Shown here piece by piece: positions 46,550 through 57,213 of a DNA stretch of 64,000 nucleotides. The stretch spans positions 508,644,869-508,708,868 of the forward strand of contig NC_134354.1 in the NCBI RefSeq assembly GCF_048569485.1, written 5' to 3'. The stretch comes from Anomaloglossus baeobatrachus. Its lineage: Eukaryota; Chordata; Amphibia; Anura; Aromobatidae. Made by a program: the position numbers and the translations under genes. Below the pieces are notes generated by a model. That model ran no database searches, was not told where the DNA came from, and was given only the letters and a program-made list of their open reading frames with translations. Numbering within the stretch: position 1 is the first letter of the stretch; each line of letters opens with the position of its first letter.

Positions 46550-47392
46550 ATGCCGAATATTATGGAAGAGGTTGAGAATCTCCTCATAAAGCAAATTGAT
46601 AAAGCAGCGAGTCTCGGAGAGGTAATTATTATGGGGGACTTTAACTATCCTGATATAAATTGGGGAACAGAAACTTGCAGTTCCAGCAAAGGAAATAGAT
46701 TTTTGATAACAATGAAAGATAATTACCTTTCACAAATGGTACATGACCGCACAAGAGGGGGAGCACTATTAGACCTTGTACTAACCAATAGGCCAGACCG
46801 CATATCAAATATACAAGTTGGGGGTTACTTGGGGAATAGTGATCACAAAATAATAAGTTTTCATGTATTCTTTAGTAAGATGTATAGTAGAGGGGCTACA
46901 AGGACACTAAACTTCAGGAAAGCAAATTTTAAACGGTTGAGAGATGATCTTAGTGCAATAAACTGGGATGATGTACTAAGTAATAAAAGTACACAAAGCA
47001 AATGGGAGACTTTTATGAGCATCCTGAATAGGGCTTGTGCAGAAAATATACCCTATGGGAACAAACATGCTAGAAATAGGAAGAAACCCCTATGGCTAAA
47101 TAGAGCTGTAAGGGAAGCAATAAAAGAAAAACAGAAAGCCTTAAAAGAATTAAAGAGGGTAGGTAGTGATGAGGCATTATATAATTATAGAAAATTAAAT
47201 AAAATATGTAAAAAGCAAATTAAGTTAGCTAAGTTTGAGACAGAGAGACTCATTGCGAGAGAAAGTAAAAATAATCCTAAAATATTCTTTAACTACATAA
47301 ACAGTAAAAAACTGAAAAGCGATAGTGTTGGCCCCTTAAAAATAGTCTTGGTGAAATGGTGGAAGGGGATGAGGGTAAAGCCAACCTGCTGA
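46550..47392 (+). pseudogene. CR1-like LINE endonuclease C-terminal half
   Basis: A 280-codon frame with the AP-endonuclease motifs VIIMGDFNYPDINW near residue 27 and GNSDHKIISF near 93, followed by the linker to RT (KRVGSDEALYNYRKLNKICK). The N-terminal half of the endonuclease, including the first metal-binding residues, is missing because of 5' truncation. The frame shifts before the RT at about 47390-47430. Confidence 0.88.
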
Positions 47393-47430
47393 ATTAATTT
47401 TTTTCTACGGTTTTTATACAAGAAAATGCC

Positions 47431-49004
47431 ATGGCAGATGACATGACCAGTGATGCCATAAATTCACCCTTGAATATTACCTGCTTAACCCAGCAGGAAG
47501 TATGCCGCCGCCTCGAAATCACTAAAGTTGACAAATCTCCGGGCCCGGATGGCATACACCCCAGAGTACTACAGGAATTGAGTTCTGTGATAGATAGACC
47601 ATTATTTTTAATCTTCACAGATTCCTTAATAACAGGGTCAGTACCGCAGAACTGGCGCATAGCAAATGTGGTGCCAATATTCAAAAAGGGGACAAAAACT
47701 GAGCTGGGAAATTATAGGCCGGTAAGTTTAACTTCTACGGTTGGTAAAATCCTTGAGGGTTTCTTGAGAGATGCTATACTGGAGTATCTCAAGAAAAATA
47801 ACCTTATGACAGAGTATCAACATGAGTTTATGAGGGATCGATCCTGTCAAACTAATTTGATCAGCTTCTATGAAGAGGTAAGTTCAAGCCTGGACCAGAG
47901 AAATGCAGTGGATGTTGTGTATATGGACTTTTCAAAAGCTTTTGATACGGTGCCACACAAAAGGTTGGTACATAAAATGAGAATAATGGGGATAGGGGAA
48001 AATATGTGTAACTGGGTTAAAAACTGGCTCAGTGATAGGAAACAAAGGGTGGTTATTAATGGTATGTACTCGGACTGGGTCTCAGTTCATAGTGGGGTAC
48101 CACAGGGGTCAGTATTGGGCCCGCTTCTTTTCAACATATTTATTAATGACCTTGTTGGGAGCATGCGGAGTAGAATTTCAATATTTGCAGATAATACTAA
48201 ACTCTGCAGGGTAATCAATACAGAGGAGGATAAGTTTATATTACAGGGAGATTTATGTAAATTGGAGAATTGGGCTGAGAAGTGGCAATTGAAGTTTAAT
48301 GTAGATAAATGTAAGGTCATGCACTTGGGTAGAGGAAATAAAATGTATGATTATGTACTTAATTGTAGAACACTGGGTAAAACAGGCACAGAAAAAGACT
48401 TGGGTGTATGGGTGGATGGTAAACTTCACTTTAGTGGACAGTGTCAGGCAACTGCTGCCAGGGCTAATAAAATAATGGGATGTATTAAAAGAGGTATAAG
48501 TGTTCATGAAAAAAATATAGTTCTACCTCTGTACAAGTCACTAGTGCGACCGCACTTAGAATACTGTGTACAATTCTGGTCACCGATATATAAGAAGGAC
48601 ATTGCTGAACTGGAAAGGGTGCAGAGAAGAGCGACCAAGATTATTAGAGGAATGGGTGGGCTGCAATACCAAGACAGGTTATTAAACTTGGGGTTATTTA
48701 GTCTGGAAAAACGAAGGCTTAGGGGGGATCTAATCACAATGTATAAATATATGAGGGGACAGTACAGAGACCTTTCCAAAGATCTTTTTACACCTAGGCC
48801 TGCGACTGGAACACGGGGGCATCCGCTACGTCTTGAGGAAAGAAGGTTTAATCATAATCACAGATGAGGATTCTTTACTGTACGAGCAGAGAGACTATGG
48901 AACTCTCTGCCGCATGGTGTTGTAATGAGTGATTCACTACTAACATTTAAGCAGAGCCTGGACGCCTTTCTTGAAAAAATTAATATTACCAGTTATGTAT
49001 ATTA
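47431..49004 (+). pseudogene. CR1-like LINE reverse transcriptase
   Basis: A 478-codon frame (47431-48867) with KSPGPDGIHPRVLQEL, NYRPVSLTSTVGKILE, YMDFSKAFDTVPHKRL (motif A), GVPQGSVLGPLLFNIFIND (motif B), IFADNTKLC (motif C), RPHLEYCVQFWSP and LFSLEKRRLRGDL. Motif C has Asn where the second Asp of FADD is expected, so polymerase activity should be lost. The C-terminus (ERLWNSLPHGVV and on) continues in another frame to the stop at about 49004. Confidence 0.9.
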
Positions 49005-49168
49005 GATTTTATGACAGGGTGTTGATCCAGGGAACTAGTCTGATTGCCGGATGTGGAGTCAGGAAGGACATTTTTTCCCCATTGGAACTTGTTTGTCACA
49101 TTGGGGTTTTTTTTTTTGCCTTCCTCTGGATCAACATGTTAGGCTACGGGTTGAACTAGATGGACTTA

Positions 49169-49196
49169 AGGCTACTTTACACACTGCGATATCGGG
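49169..49196 (+). repeat. Left terminal inverted repeat of Harbinger
   Basis: aggctactttacacactgcg followed by atatcggg. It pairs with 55145-55172 apart from a few bases at the very end. Confidence 0.9.
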
Positions 49197-49770
49197 CGCG
49201 ATCTCGTCGTATGTGCGGCACGCCCTGTTCGTTAGTGCGATGTGTGTTCATCGCTGTGTGTCCATGTTTTAGTCGTGTGCTTACGGTCACATGTCACAAT
49301 CTCTTTTATAGTCACCTTCCAAGCTATCTCGTTTCCCGATGTAATGAGGAACATTATCATCGTTGTGTAGCGGTCTCACCGCATGGATTTCCAATTGTCA
49401 TGGCGATATGGGCGTTGGTTCCCCACACAAAGTGCATCTTGATGTAGTAGAATTGTAAACTCGCTACACCCCTTCTTGCCTCGACTCATTTGTTTAATCA
49501 GCGCTATTGATTTTCATTGGATGTTGGTAGTATAAATGTGCGCAGATGCGTGTTCATTCTTCCAGCTTTTGTCTACCCATTAGCGTTTGTCCTCGCACAA
49601 GTGAATTTTGAAAAAAACTGTCATCTGGAATTGCGAATCTTTGCTGCAAGGTATGTGTTATAGTATTTCCTCATTTTTTTTTTTTTTATAAATAATAGTT
49701 TTTTTGTTTTTTTTTTAAATCTTTTAAATCAGTGTTTGTACTGATTTATCTCCAATTTAATGTTTTCCAG

Positions 49771-50912
49771 ATGTGTACTAATAAGGAGGAATTCCTACGG
49801 GAATTCATAGAGGTGTACCAGACGCAAACACCCTTATGGAAAATAAAATCCCCCGAGTACAGCAATAGGCAACTTAAAAAGGATGCGTACCTTAAAATGA
49901 TTGTAATATATGACAAATACCATCCTAATCAAAAAGGGACCAAGGATCTCGTGAAACGAAAAATACAGGCAATGCGCACAGTTTATAAGAAAGAACTGAA
50001 CAAAATAGAGGAATCCAAACGTTCTGGTGCTGGCACTGGTGATGTCTACGTCCCAACGCTCTGGTATTTTGATTTATTGAATTTCACAAGGGACCAGGAG
50101 CTTCACAGGCCATCAACCAGTAGCCTCAATATTGGTGGTGATATTCCCCCAGATGCTAACAATGAAGTGATTATATCTGAGGTATAATTTTTATTATTGT
50201 CATAATTTGTCATAAGCAATTTGTGTTGTTTTTAATTATGATGAAATGAATATTTGTATACTTTTCAATATATGTAAAAGTATTCAAATATTTTTTAAAA
50301 TAATTATTTTAAAATGCCAATTTTATTTATTTATGTTATTTTTGTATTGCAGGAGCCAACAACAAGTCAACAATCATCATCTGAACACCTAATGGAAACT
50401 CCTGCTAGCCAATTAACCAATGTTGATTTGGTTGAGGCAGGCCCATCAAATGTGTTATACTCACAAAGTTGGCAAAGGAAAAAAAAAACATCCCTGCAAA
50501 CACTACTACAGCTGTAACCAAACTGATGGGAGTGGCACAAAACATCCTAGACCAGCACAACAGACCACCCCTTTCTGGTATTGCTATGTTCGTGGATGAT
50601 GAACTGCGTGAACTTACCCCTGAACAAAAATACATTGCCCAATGTTTAATACAGGATGTCTTACGTTTGGCAAGAGCTAAAAAACTAACAGAGTCATCCT
50701 ATGTTGCCATTGGCGAGGTTTCTCATCCTGTTGATCCTGTTGATCCAGTTGATCCTGTTGCTCCTGTTGATCCTGTTGATCCTGTTGATCCTGTTGATGC
50801 CCCTGAATATCCTCAAGCTGCAGCAGAGCCATCAATACAACCACTTCCAAAGGGTGGTGTGCGTGGCCGTAGGTCACGCATGAGTTTGCTGAACAAACGC
50901 AAAAAGAAGTAG
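49771..50912 (+). CDS. Harbinger MADF-domain accessory protein (spliced)
   Basis: Exon 2 (49771-50181) starts with ATG directly after the acceptor ttttccag and ends in phase 0 at gag/gtataa. Exon 3 (50353-50912) follows the acceptor ttgtattgcag. A non-coding exon 1 likely ends at 49650 (gcaag/gtatgt). The first 120 residues are a MADF domain (FLREFIEVYQTQTPLWKIKS, YSNRQLKKDAYLKM and VPTLWYFDLLNF), a Myb-related DNA-binding fold. The C-terminal part has a BESS-like helix (LTPEQKYIAQCLIQDVL), a Pro-Val-Asp repeat and a basic tail (RGRRSRMSLLNKRKKK). An A10 run at 50479-50488 puts the two halves of exon 3 in different frames, so this copy may be truncated after QRKKK. MADF proteins are known partners of some PIF-type transposases. 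Confidence 0.82.
50727..50798 (+). repeat. Short coding tandem repeat (gttgatcct)n
   Basis: About eight 9-bp units, with one variant (gctcctgtt), encoding Pro-Val-Asp repeats in the C-terminal part of the MADF gene. Confidence 0.92.
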
Positions 50913-51257
50913 TTTATAATGTTAAATGTTGTTTGTTTTTTTTTTGGTTTTTTTTTTTTTTTTAAATTATTGTATTCCTTCTGTTGCATGATATTTAGTG
51001 CATATTTGTGAAAATAAACAAATTTGTAACTATACCAATTTCCCTAGAGAATAAACCTGGCAGATGAAATAATGTGTTGTTTGAATCAATTACGCACAAT
51101 TTTTTTTACATTTTTTAAATTTGTTTATTTAAAATTACAATCATTTATTAACTTGTCTAATTTTTTTTGGTTTTTTAAATATCTTTTAGTTTAACTATTA
51201 ATTTAAAAACATTTCTACATACATGTTAAACATAGAAATATCCAAAACATACATTAT

Positions 51258-52301
51258 TTATTTATGACGTTGATTAATATATTTATGGATTAGGGCATCA
51301 TGGGCCGCAGAGGCTTCTTTTAGTCGGTTCGCAGACACATAAATATCATATAGTGTTATTATGTCTGAAAATAATCAAAAACAAAAATAATTATTTTTTC
51401 AATATTTTAGCGTTAGGTTTTTTAAAAAAAAAAAAAAAAAAAAATTTTAACAATGACCATTATGTTGTAAAATCATGACACTTACCATTACTGACAACTT
51501 CTTCTTCACGTTCATCTCCGGATGATGCGCTCATGTCCCAACCTGATCCTTTCCCACCTAATTTTAACATAAGTTACTTTTGTTATAGTTGTATCCATTT
51601 AGACAAAAATTTACAACTGTACTAACTTTGCCAAACCACATCAGTACCATTGTCCTCCATATTCTCTTCAGACATTACATCTGCATCAGCATGTCCTGAT
51701 GATGGTGAAATGACATCATAATCAAGGCTGTCTGCTTCCTCATTAAAAATGGGTAGGCTATTTTCACGGTTGGAATCCATGCTTGGAGCCAGCTGCTGGA
51801 CAACATTATCTTCATTATTGTTAGTGGGCTGGCTTGACTCATTATTCAATGAATTTACATCTGTTAACATAAAATATAAACAAATTAAATCCAAAACAAA
51901 AAAAAATATGATGTGATTATTTAATATAAAACATCACAGCAGACCTTAAATGAATTTAAAAACAACAAATGTAAATTTTTGATATTATAAATCAAACATA
52001 TATATTATGTAAGTATGAAAAATATCTTACCAGCTATCACTACCAGGTTACTTCGAATTTCTTCTATTCTCTCCTTATCCCTGTACTTTAAATCAGCCCA
52101 TTTCTTCAGTACCTGCGTTGATGTGCGTCTGATATGAAATTTACGGTACAGGCCCCTGCATATTTTTTTAACAACACTTCTTTTATGTCCCATAGGACGT
52201 GGATATGTCTTTGCAGATATATAGTGCAGTGCATCCATCCTTTTCACCAAGTATTGGACCTCCCCTTGGCCCCAGACCTTTGCACGTTTGTTTGGTGACA
52301 T
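51258..52301 (-). CDS. Harbinger Myb/SANT-like protein, four exons (227 aa)
   Basis: Exons on the minus strand are 52301-52031, 51860-51627, 51557-51486 and 51364-51258. All introns are GT-AG, and phases join exactly to give 684 bp including the stop. The first exon from ATG 52301 holds a Myb/SANT-like trihelix: WGQGEVQYLVKRMDALHYIS, RRTSTQVLKKWADLKYRDKE, RIEEIRSNLVV. The middle is acidic and Asn/Ser-rich (GHADADVMSEENMEDNGTDV). The last exon ends in a helical segment (LYDIYVSANRLKEASAAHDA). In Harbinger systems the Myb-like partner binds the transposase and the ends and helps nuclear import (family knowledge). It lies downstream of the transposase on the same strand. No break is seen. Confidence 0.88.
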
Positions 52302-52971
52302 TTCAGTTTCGCTTTAGATCAGCAGGTACACAGTGTGGCGTGTCACATGGTCCTTTAGACGTTTGGACGTCATGACGTTTCTTTATTTACATGTAAACAA
52401 ACTGAACATTGTATTACGCCGTAGTGTACATTAATAATACTTATGTGCGCATTTTTATATGCGCAAATGCGTTGTTTTTTAACACTTTGTTGTTTAATTT
52501 TTAAAAAAATTAGTATGTGATTTATATTTTAGTAAAGGAAATGTGGCGTATATTTTTTAAATCATAATGGTTTATGTCATGTAAAAATCAAACATATTAA
52601 TAAATTTAAATTATCATACGAGATTAATGATTGACAGAATGCTTGTAATGCTTAATTAGTTTTTTATTTTTTTAATTTCCTTTTTAAATTAATATGTTTT
52701 CAAGAATAAAGATTTTGTTTACAATCAAACATGAATTTGTCATGATTACAAATGTTTGGACAATAAAAAAAATACAATATTCCCAATGTTGTATTAAGTA
52801 AAATAAAACATTTTACTTTCATAACACAATAAACATTTTTCCCTTCAAAATCAGATACTTTACACCCTTAAGGCAATTTCTTTTAAAATCTTTACATTTT
52901 CAAAAATAATACTTACATTATTGTAACACAAACATGCAATCTCATGTTTAATGATCACCTAAACTAAATAA

Positions 52972-54231
52972 TTAATTAGAAACATGCTGCCATGACACAG
53001 CCCCTGGGCCATTAAAAAAATTACAATAATTGGTTCTGTTTTCCATTGCATCCATCATACTACGTGTCAGGGGTGGCTGTGGCAAAAGATTATCCAGTGG
53101 GTTAACTTGCTGACGCCATGCCCCAAGCTCAACAACACCATTACTTTGATTTTCTACATCAACAAAGCCAGGTGGAACATATTCAAGGCCATCTCTTTTT
53201 CTGAGAAAATTATGCAAATAACAGCATGCAAGCACAACATTGTCAATGGATTCTAGTTTTAAGTTGATTGGCATGGAAAAGATACGAAATCTACTGCTTA
53301 AGATGCCAAAAGCATTCTCGACAACTCTTCTAGCTCTGCATAGACGATAATTAAAAATGCGTCTTTCTACATTCAAGCCTGTAAGTGGATATGGCCGTAA
53401 CAAATGACGTTGTAATGGAAAGGCCTCGTCCGCCAAAAAAACAAAATTTAAATTTCCAATGGTATTTTGGTTTGTGGGTAATTGTAGTTGATTTTGTTTT
53501 AGCCGTAATGCAAACTCCGTATGTTCAAATACCCCACCATCCGAAACTCGCCCATTCATGCCGATATCAATGTAAAGAAAATCATAAGTGGCGTTGACAA
53601 CCGCCATAAGGATAATGCTGTGGTAGCCCTTGTAGTTGTAATAATATGAGCCAGAATTATGTGGCTGCATTATCCTTATGTGTTTGCCGTCAATTGCGCC
53701 ACCACAATTAGGGAATTGCCATAATAGGTTGAATGTATTTGAAATATTTTCCCAATCACTTGGACTATTTGGCAAATGCATGTAGTCATGTAAAGCATGT
53801 GCTATTGCCAAACATGTCTCTGGAATTAATGAGCTAAGTAGAGAGCGGGACACTGCTGATGAATATTGAAGGTCAGTCAAACTGCGTCCTGTAGCCAAGA
53901 ATCGAAGAGTCACCCCCAAACGCTCGTCTACAGGTACTGCCTGACGCATTACTGTATTATTGCGCATGATATAAGGGCGGACTTTCTCTAAAAGGTATGA
54001 GAACGAGCTTTCAGACATGCGTAAGTAGTTTCGAAAGTCATGTGGGTTATGCTCTTGTAGGTCTCTTACAAGGTGCATGTGTGTATAGCGTTGTCTCTCT
54101 AGTAGCCATTTGCGTGCCCAAATTCGTCTTTTTCTAGTTCTGCATCGCATGTCATGATCCTCGGCAAGTGCAAGGGCTCCTCCGGCTACAAGCATGGCAG
54201 CTATGACGGCATTTTCAGGCTCACTACGCAT
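52972..54231 (-). CDS. PIF/Harbinger transposase, DDE_4 family (HARBI1-like)
   Basis: An uninterrupted 419-aa ORF from ATG 54231. The N-terminal 110 residues are a helix-rich DNA-binding region. The DDE core includes CGGAIDGKHIRI (Asp181), MNGRVSDGGVF (residues 225-235), FLADEAFPL (Asp268) and RRVVENAFGIL (Glu305), with the 36-residue second spacer typical of the superfamily. The tail carries CCYLHNFL. An acceptor (tatacag) sits 7 bases before the ATG, at 54239-54240, and a good donor (gtgagt) at 54647-54652 suggests a non-coding first exon above 54653. Length is normal for the family. It cuts the terminal repeats and inserts at TWA. Probably functional, though untested. Confidence 0.93.
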   Translation of the reverse strand: MRSEPENAVIAAMLVAGGALALAEDHDMRCRTRKRRIWARKWLLERQRYTHMHLVRDLQEHNPHDFRNYLRMSESSFSYLLEKVRPYIMRNNTVMRQAVPVDERLGVTLRFLATGRSLTDLQYSSAVSRSLLSSLIPETCLAIAHALHDYMHLPNSPSDWENISNTFNLLWQFPNCGGAIDGKHIRIMQPHNSGSYYYNYKGYHSIILMAVVNATYDFLYIDIGMNGRVSDGGVFEHTEFALRLKQNQLQLPTNQNTIGNLNFVFLADEAFPLQRHLLRPYPLTGLNVERRIFNYRLCRARRVVENAFGILSSRFRIFSMPINLKLESIDNVVLACCYLHNFLRKRDGLEYVPPGFVDVENQSNGVVELGAWRQQVNPLDNLLPQPPLTRSMMDAMENRTNYCNFFNGPGAVSWQHVSN

Positions 54232-54652
54232 ATTTAGCCTGTATAACAGAGAATAATATAGTAATTTTTTAGGTATTTAATTTTTTTTTTTTTTTTAAAT
54301 AATAAACCTTTTTTTTGGGTCTCACAATAAAAAACTTTAACAAATATGAATCTTATTCTTATTGGTCACAGTAATGTTTGACGGCTTTTAAAATTAAAAG
54401 TTTGGATGGCTGCAATCTTGATTAACATACAATAATGGTTAATATAATATATATAACTGTAATGTATTAAAGAAACACAAATACAGTCATAATATAGGCT
54501 ATTTACTAAATTATAATAAACCCAATTAAAAACTACAAACATATTTAAATGTTATAATACAAAGGAAGACAAAAAACAAAAAAAATGAGGAAAAATATAC
54601 AACAATTATTGTAAAAAAAAATTAAAAAAAAAAAAAAAACAAAAAAACTCAC

Positions 54653-54740
54653 ATGCGAAGTTTATCTCACGGACGAATGACGCCAAACTATACGCCGGAC
54701 ACGGAGGCAGCAGGACACGTCCAAAACCTACGAAATGAAC
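54653..54740 (-). other. Probable non-coding first exon of the transposase gene
   Basis: GC-richer sequence ending at a gtgagt donor (minus strand, 54652-54647), joined across a ~413-bp AT-rich intron to the acceptor before the transposase ATG. The upstream limit is a guess. Confidence 0.5.
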
Positions 54741-55144
54741 CTAGGAAATGAACCCACCAAATGGATCAACGCTAAAAGGATGTTAGCGTATTACATATAT
54801 TATGGTCCAATCATGGAGCAGATGCGTTAGCAAATAGGAAACAAGTAGGCGTATTGAACATTTAAACCACCATACACGCCCGTATCGATGATGACGCAAG
54901 AGGCAACAATTTTTTAAGTCGCTTTAGTAGTGTCACACGTAACGAAAAGTATGTTGAAAGGAACGAGCAACGATAGTTACAAAGAAATAACAACGATTTT
55001 TGGGAATTAGGACCCGTGTAGCCGATTAGCGATAAATCACGCTTTTGCGACGATTTTACATCGCTGAACGCTGTTACACAAAGCAATATCGCTAACGATT
55101 GCGGAAGTGCGTCACCAAAACCGTGACCCCAACGACAACGCTCG

Positions 55145-55172
55145 GGCGATATCGCAGTGTGTAAAGCCCGCT
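55145..55172 (-). repeat. Right terminal inverted repeat of Harbinger
   Basis: gggcgatatcgcagtgtgta followed by aagcccgct. It mirrors 49169-49196, then TTA. Confidence 0.9.
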
Positions 55173-55594
55173 TTAGAGTCTCCCTTCAACCTTAAAAACT
55201 ATGATACTATGATACTATGAAATGTATTTTTCATTGTTCATAGTATCCTTATAGCAGTAATGCTTTACCATTTTCAATGTTTATATTTTGATAGTGGTTA
55301 GTGTGCAGCTTACTATCCTTATTATAGTCATGTATTTTTAAGCTAGCATCTAATTCACACATATAGGTGTTCAAGTTATGGTTGCCAACAATTTTTTCCA
55401 GCTATTTTTGGAGTTTTGTGCGAAATTATGTTGAATTTGACTCTTTTCTCTGCTATTTTTATGTTCTTCCAATACACATAAAGGAAATAAACGTGTTTAA
55501 CAAAATATGTAATTGCAATAATTTTCTGGGAGACATACTTCATTTTCTGGAACAATTGGAAGGGTTCCAACATTTTTGGCCATGATGGTAGGTA

Positions 55595-55830
55595 TCACTT
55601 TTCCTTGGTAATTAAGCATTGTTCATTTTCAGCTTGCTCCTGGATCATTGGGAGAAGTTGGAGGATGATTAGATACCATTTTTTATTCCTGGCAGCATCT
55701 TGAGGCAAAATTGTGAGTAATCCTACTTTCTTGGAAGAAAAGCAACCCCTCAGATGAATATTTTCAGGATGCTTTACTGTTTGCATGGCCCAGGATTCAT
55801 GGTAATACTCAGCATTTCATCTTTGGACAA
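55595..55830 (-). pseudogene. Tc1/mariner-type transposase fragment
   Basis: The minus-strand frame 55595-55786 reads QTVKHPENIHLRGCFSSKKV and GLLTILPQDAARNKKWYL, which resembles the segment before the second catalytic Asp in Tc1-like transposases (KHP..MVWG.FS..G.G.L..LP). No ends are visible and it is degenerate. It belongs to a different subfamily from the flanking Tc1 copy. Confidence 0.55.
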
Positions 55831-55839
55831 TCATCCTTC

Positions 55840-56058
55840 CAAATAGGATCCTGGGTTCAAATCCTACCTAGGACAGCACCTGTAAGGAATTTCTATGTTC
55901 TACCTGTGTTTGCATTTCCTCCCTGTACTTTGGTTTCCTCCCACACTCCAAAAGACATACTGATAAGGAATGTAGATTGTGAGCCCCAATGGGGACAGTG
56001 ATGATCAAGTTTGTAAAGCGCTGTGGAATTAATAGCGCTATATAAGTAAACAAAATTG
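55840..56058 (+). repeat. tRNA-derived SINE, copy 2
   Basis: B box ctgggttcaaatcc (55851), then gtttcctcccacactccaaa, agattgtgagccccaatggg and a well-preserved 3' tail (aagcgctgtggaattaatag, then cgctatataagtaa). The A box region is diverged. Confidence 0.85.
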
Positions 56059-57213
56059 AAAATAAAGAACCTTGAACTATATTGTTGCAATGAACCAATG
56101 ATGTACTAACCAACCATATTTACGTTAGATGGTGTTCTGTTCTTGACATGACCTGTAAATATGGAAATATTTGCACTTGCCTTAAAGTGGTTCTTCAGGA
56201 ATTAAAAAAAAAACAACTAAATAAGTAAAAGAAATGTCAGTATAAATACATTTCTAAAGACATTTAATCAGCAAATAGCTTTATTTAGAGAGGTAATCAT
56301 GAAAAAGTTAAAATGGCTGCCTTCCTGTTTTACTTAGAGAAACCTGTCCTAGAATGTTAGGACAGGTACCTGTGAGAAGGAGCAGCTGGAAGCTTCGCTC
56401 AACTTTACATGTACGAAGATGTTGTCCAGTAATACTCCTGGAGATACCAGAGGTGCTGATGGAAGAAGAGGCATTTCACACTATTACTCACCCTGTCCAT
56501 CTGAATAACAGAAGTGTCTCCAAGTCACAGCAAAGGAGTTTCCAGTGATCTCCGATTCATGGGCTGGGCCGTGTATGACCTACTGAGCATGTGCCCGTTG
56601 TTAAAAAGGTGGATACACTACTTTTAGGATAGGTCATCAAATGTCTAATTGGCCAGGGTCCGACATCCTGCATCGCTGATGACCAGCTGTGTTTGGTGCC
56701 GGCAGCAGGAAATGCTTAGTTCCGGAGCTGCTCTATTTTCTGACAGCGGGTACTGCCCATCCGCCATTGATTTGAATGGGAGGCAGATGTGCACTACCTG
56801 GCTGCAATCGCTATTAGTTGACTGGGAAGCTCGGAACTGAGCATTTCCGGCAACCTGCTGCTTCTGGGACTTAAAACAGCTGATCAGAGGGGGTGACAGG
56901 GACAACTTATTTAAACCTGTCGTCATCCTGTTCTCCTAGTCCAGGAGTCCCAAACCTGTAGCTTGGATCCACATGTGGCTCGTGGCTGTCTTTCAAGCTT
57001 GGTGCATAAGCACCATGTCTATCAAAACAGTTATCGAGAACTGGTCTCCAGAGGTAACTTTTGAGTAGCCCCACACACAAGCTGATCTGAATGAGGGTAA
57101 GGTTGAACTCCCTGGATCTTGGTATATTGCTTACGTGTGGGATTTCTGTGGAAAAACTTTGGCTGTCATTACACTAGTAATGGGGTCTTTGGGTGTCACT
57201 ACTATGGGGGCAG
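56059..57213. other. Gene-free stretch with a dispersed frog repeat
   Basis: 56600-56930 (ggataggtcatcaaatgtct, agggtccgacatcctgcatc, then ccattgatttgaatgggagg) is a copy of a dispersed frog repeat with a characteristic gggtccgac segment. 56940-57130 contains a segment (acatgtggctcgtggctg) resembling the unit of the next minisatellite. No gene. Confidence 0.5.

Larger units (their letters stand above)
49169..55172. mobile_element. Autonomous PIF/Harbinger transposon with three genes
   Basis: 6,004 bp inserted at TTA (49166-49168; 55173-55175) in the LINE 3' UTR. Terminal inverted repeats share tttacacactgcgatatcg about 8 bases from each end (aggctac at left, agcgggc at right). It encodes a MADF protein on the plus strand (49771-50912), and on the minus strand a Myb/SANT-like protein (51258-52301) and a DDE transposase (52972-54231). 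The MADF and Myb genes converge. The gaps (49200-49560, 50913-51257, 52302-52971, 54740-55120) are AT-rich and hold no further ORF; aataaa signals flank 51011. Nearly everything looks intact, so this copy is young. Confidence 0.93.
46418..55224 (+). mobile_element. 5'-truncated CR1/L2-like LINE split near its 3' end
   Basis: Flanked by the 10-bp duplication tatttttcat (46408-46417; 55225-55234). It contains a C-terminal half of the endonuclease, an RT and a 3' UTR that ends with tandem atactatg repeats. The Harbinger transposon interrupts the 3' UTR at the TTA in gatggactta; the LINE resumes at 55173 (ttagagtctcccttcaacc). Own length is about 2.8 kb. Broken by several frameshifts. Confidence 0.88.
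45120..55371. mobile_element. Unclassified inserted block with inverted ends
   Basis: The block separates the two Tc1 halves and is bordered by a possible duplication, aagttaga / aagttatg (6 identical bases). gaacacctatatgtgtgaac to ataagctgcacactacc (45208-45302) is repeated in reverse at about 55290-55371. A further related unit (aataaggataagctgcacac) at 45119 duplicates part of it. Terminal inverted repeats suggest a DNA transposon, but the class is not recognised. It contains the solo LTR, the LINE and the Harbinger element. Confidence 0.55.
44589..55589 (+). mobile_element. Internally deleted Tc1-like transposon split by a 10-kb block
   Basis: 44589-45118 holds a truncated left end (tgtattggaacac), an N-terminal start (atggagaacagaaaggg) and, after a large deletion, the transposase C-terminus (agcagtttgcaaaagaagag). 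The break falls in gtgtgcaaccaaatattaag, and the terminal repeat resumes at about 55372 (aagttatggttgccaacaat), ending ttttggccatgatggta at 55589. It is the oldest layer of this nest. Confidence 0.85.

Noticed and set aside
50677-50883. ORFs rich in DQQDQQ or LILLILL over the MADF gene
   Set aside because: Out-of-frame readings of the gttgatcct coding repeat.
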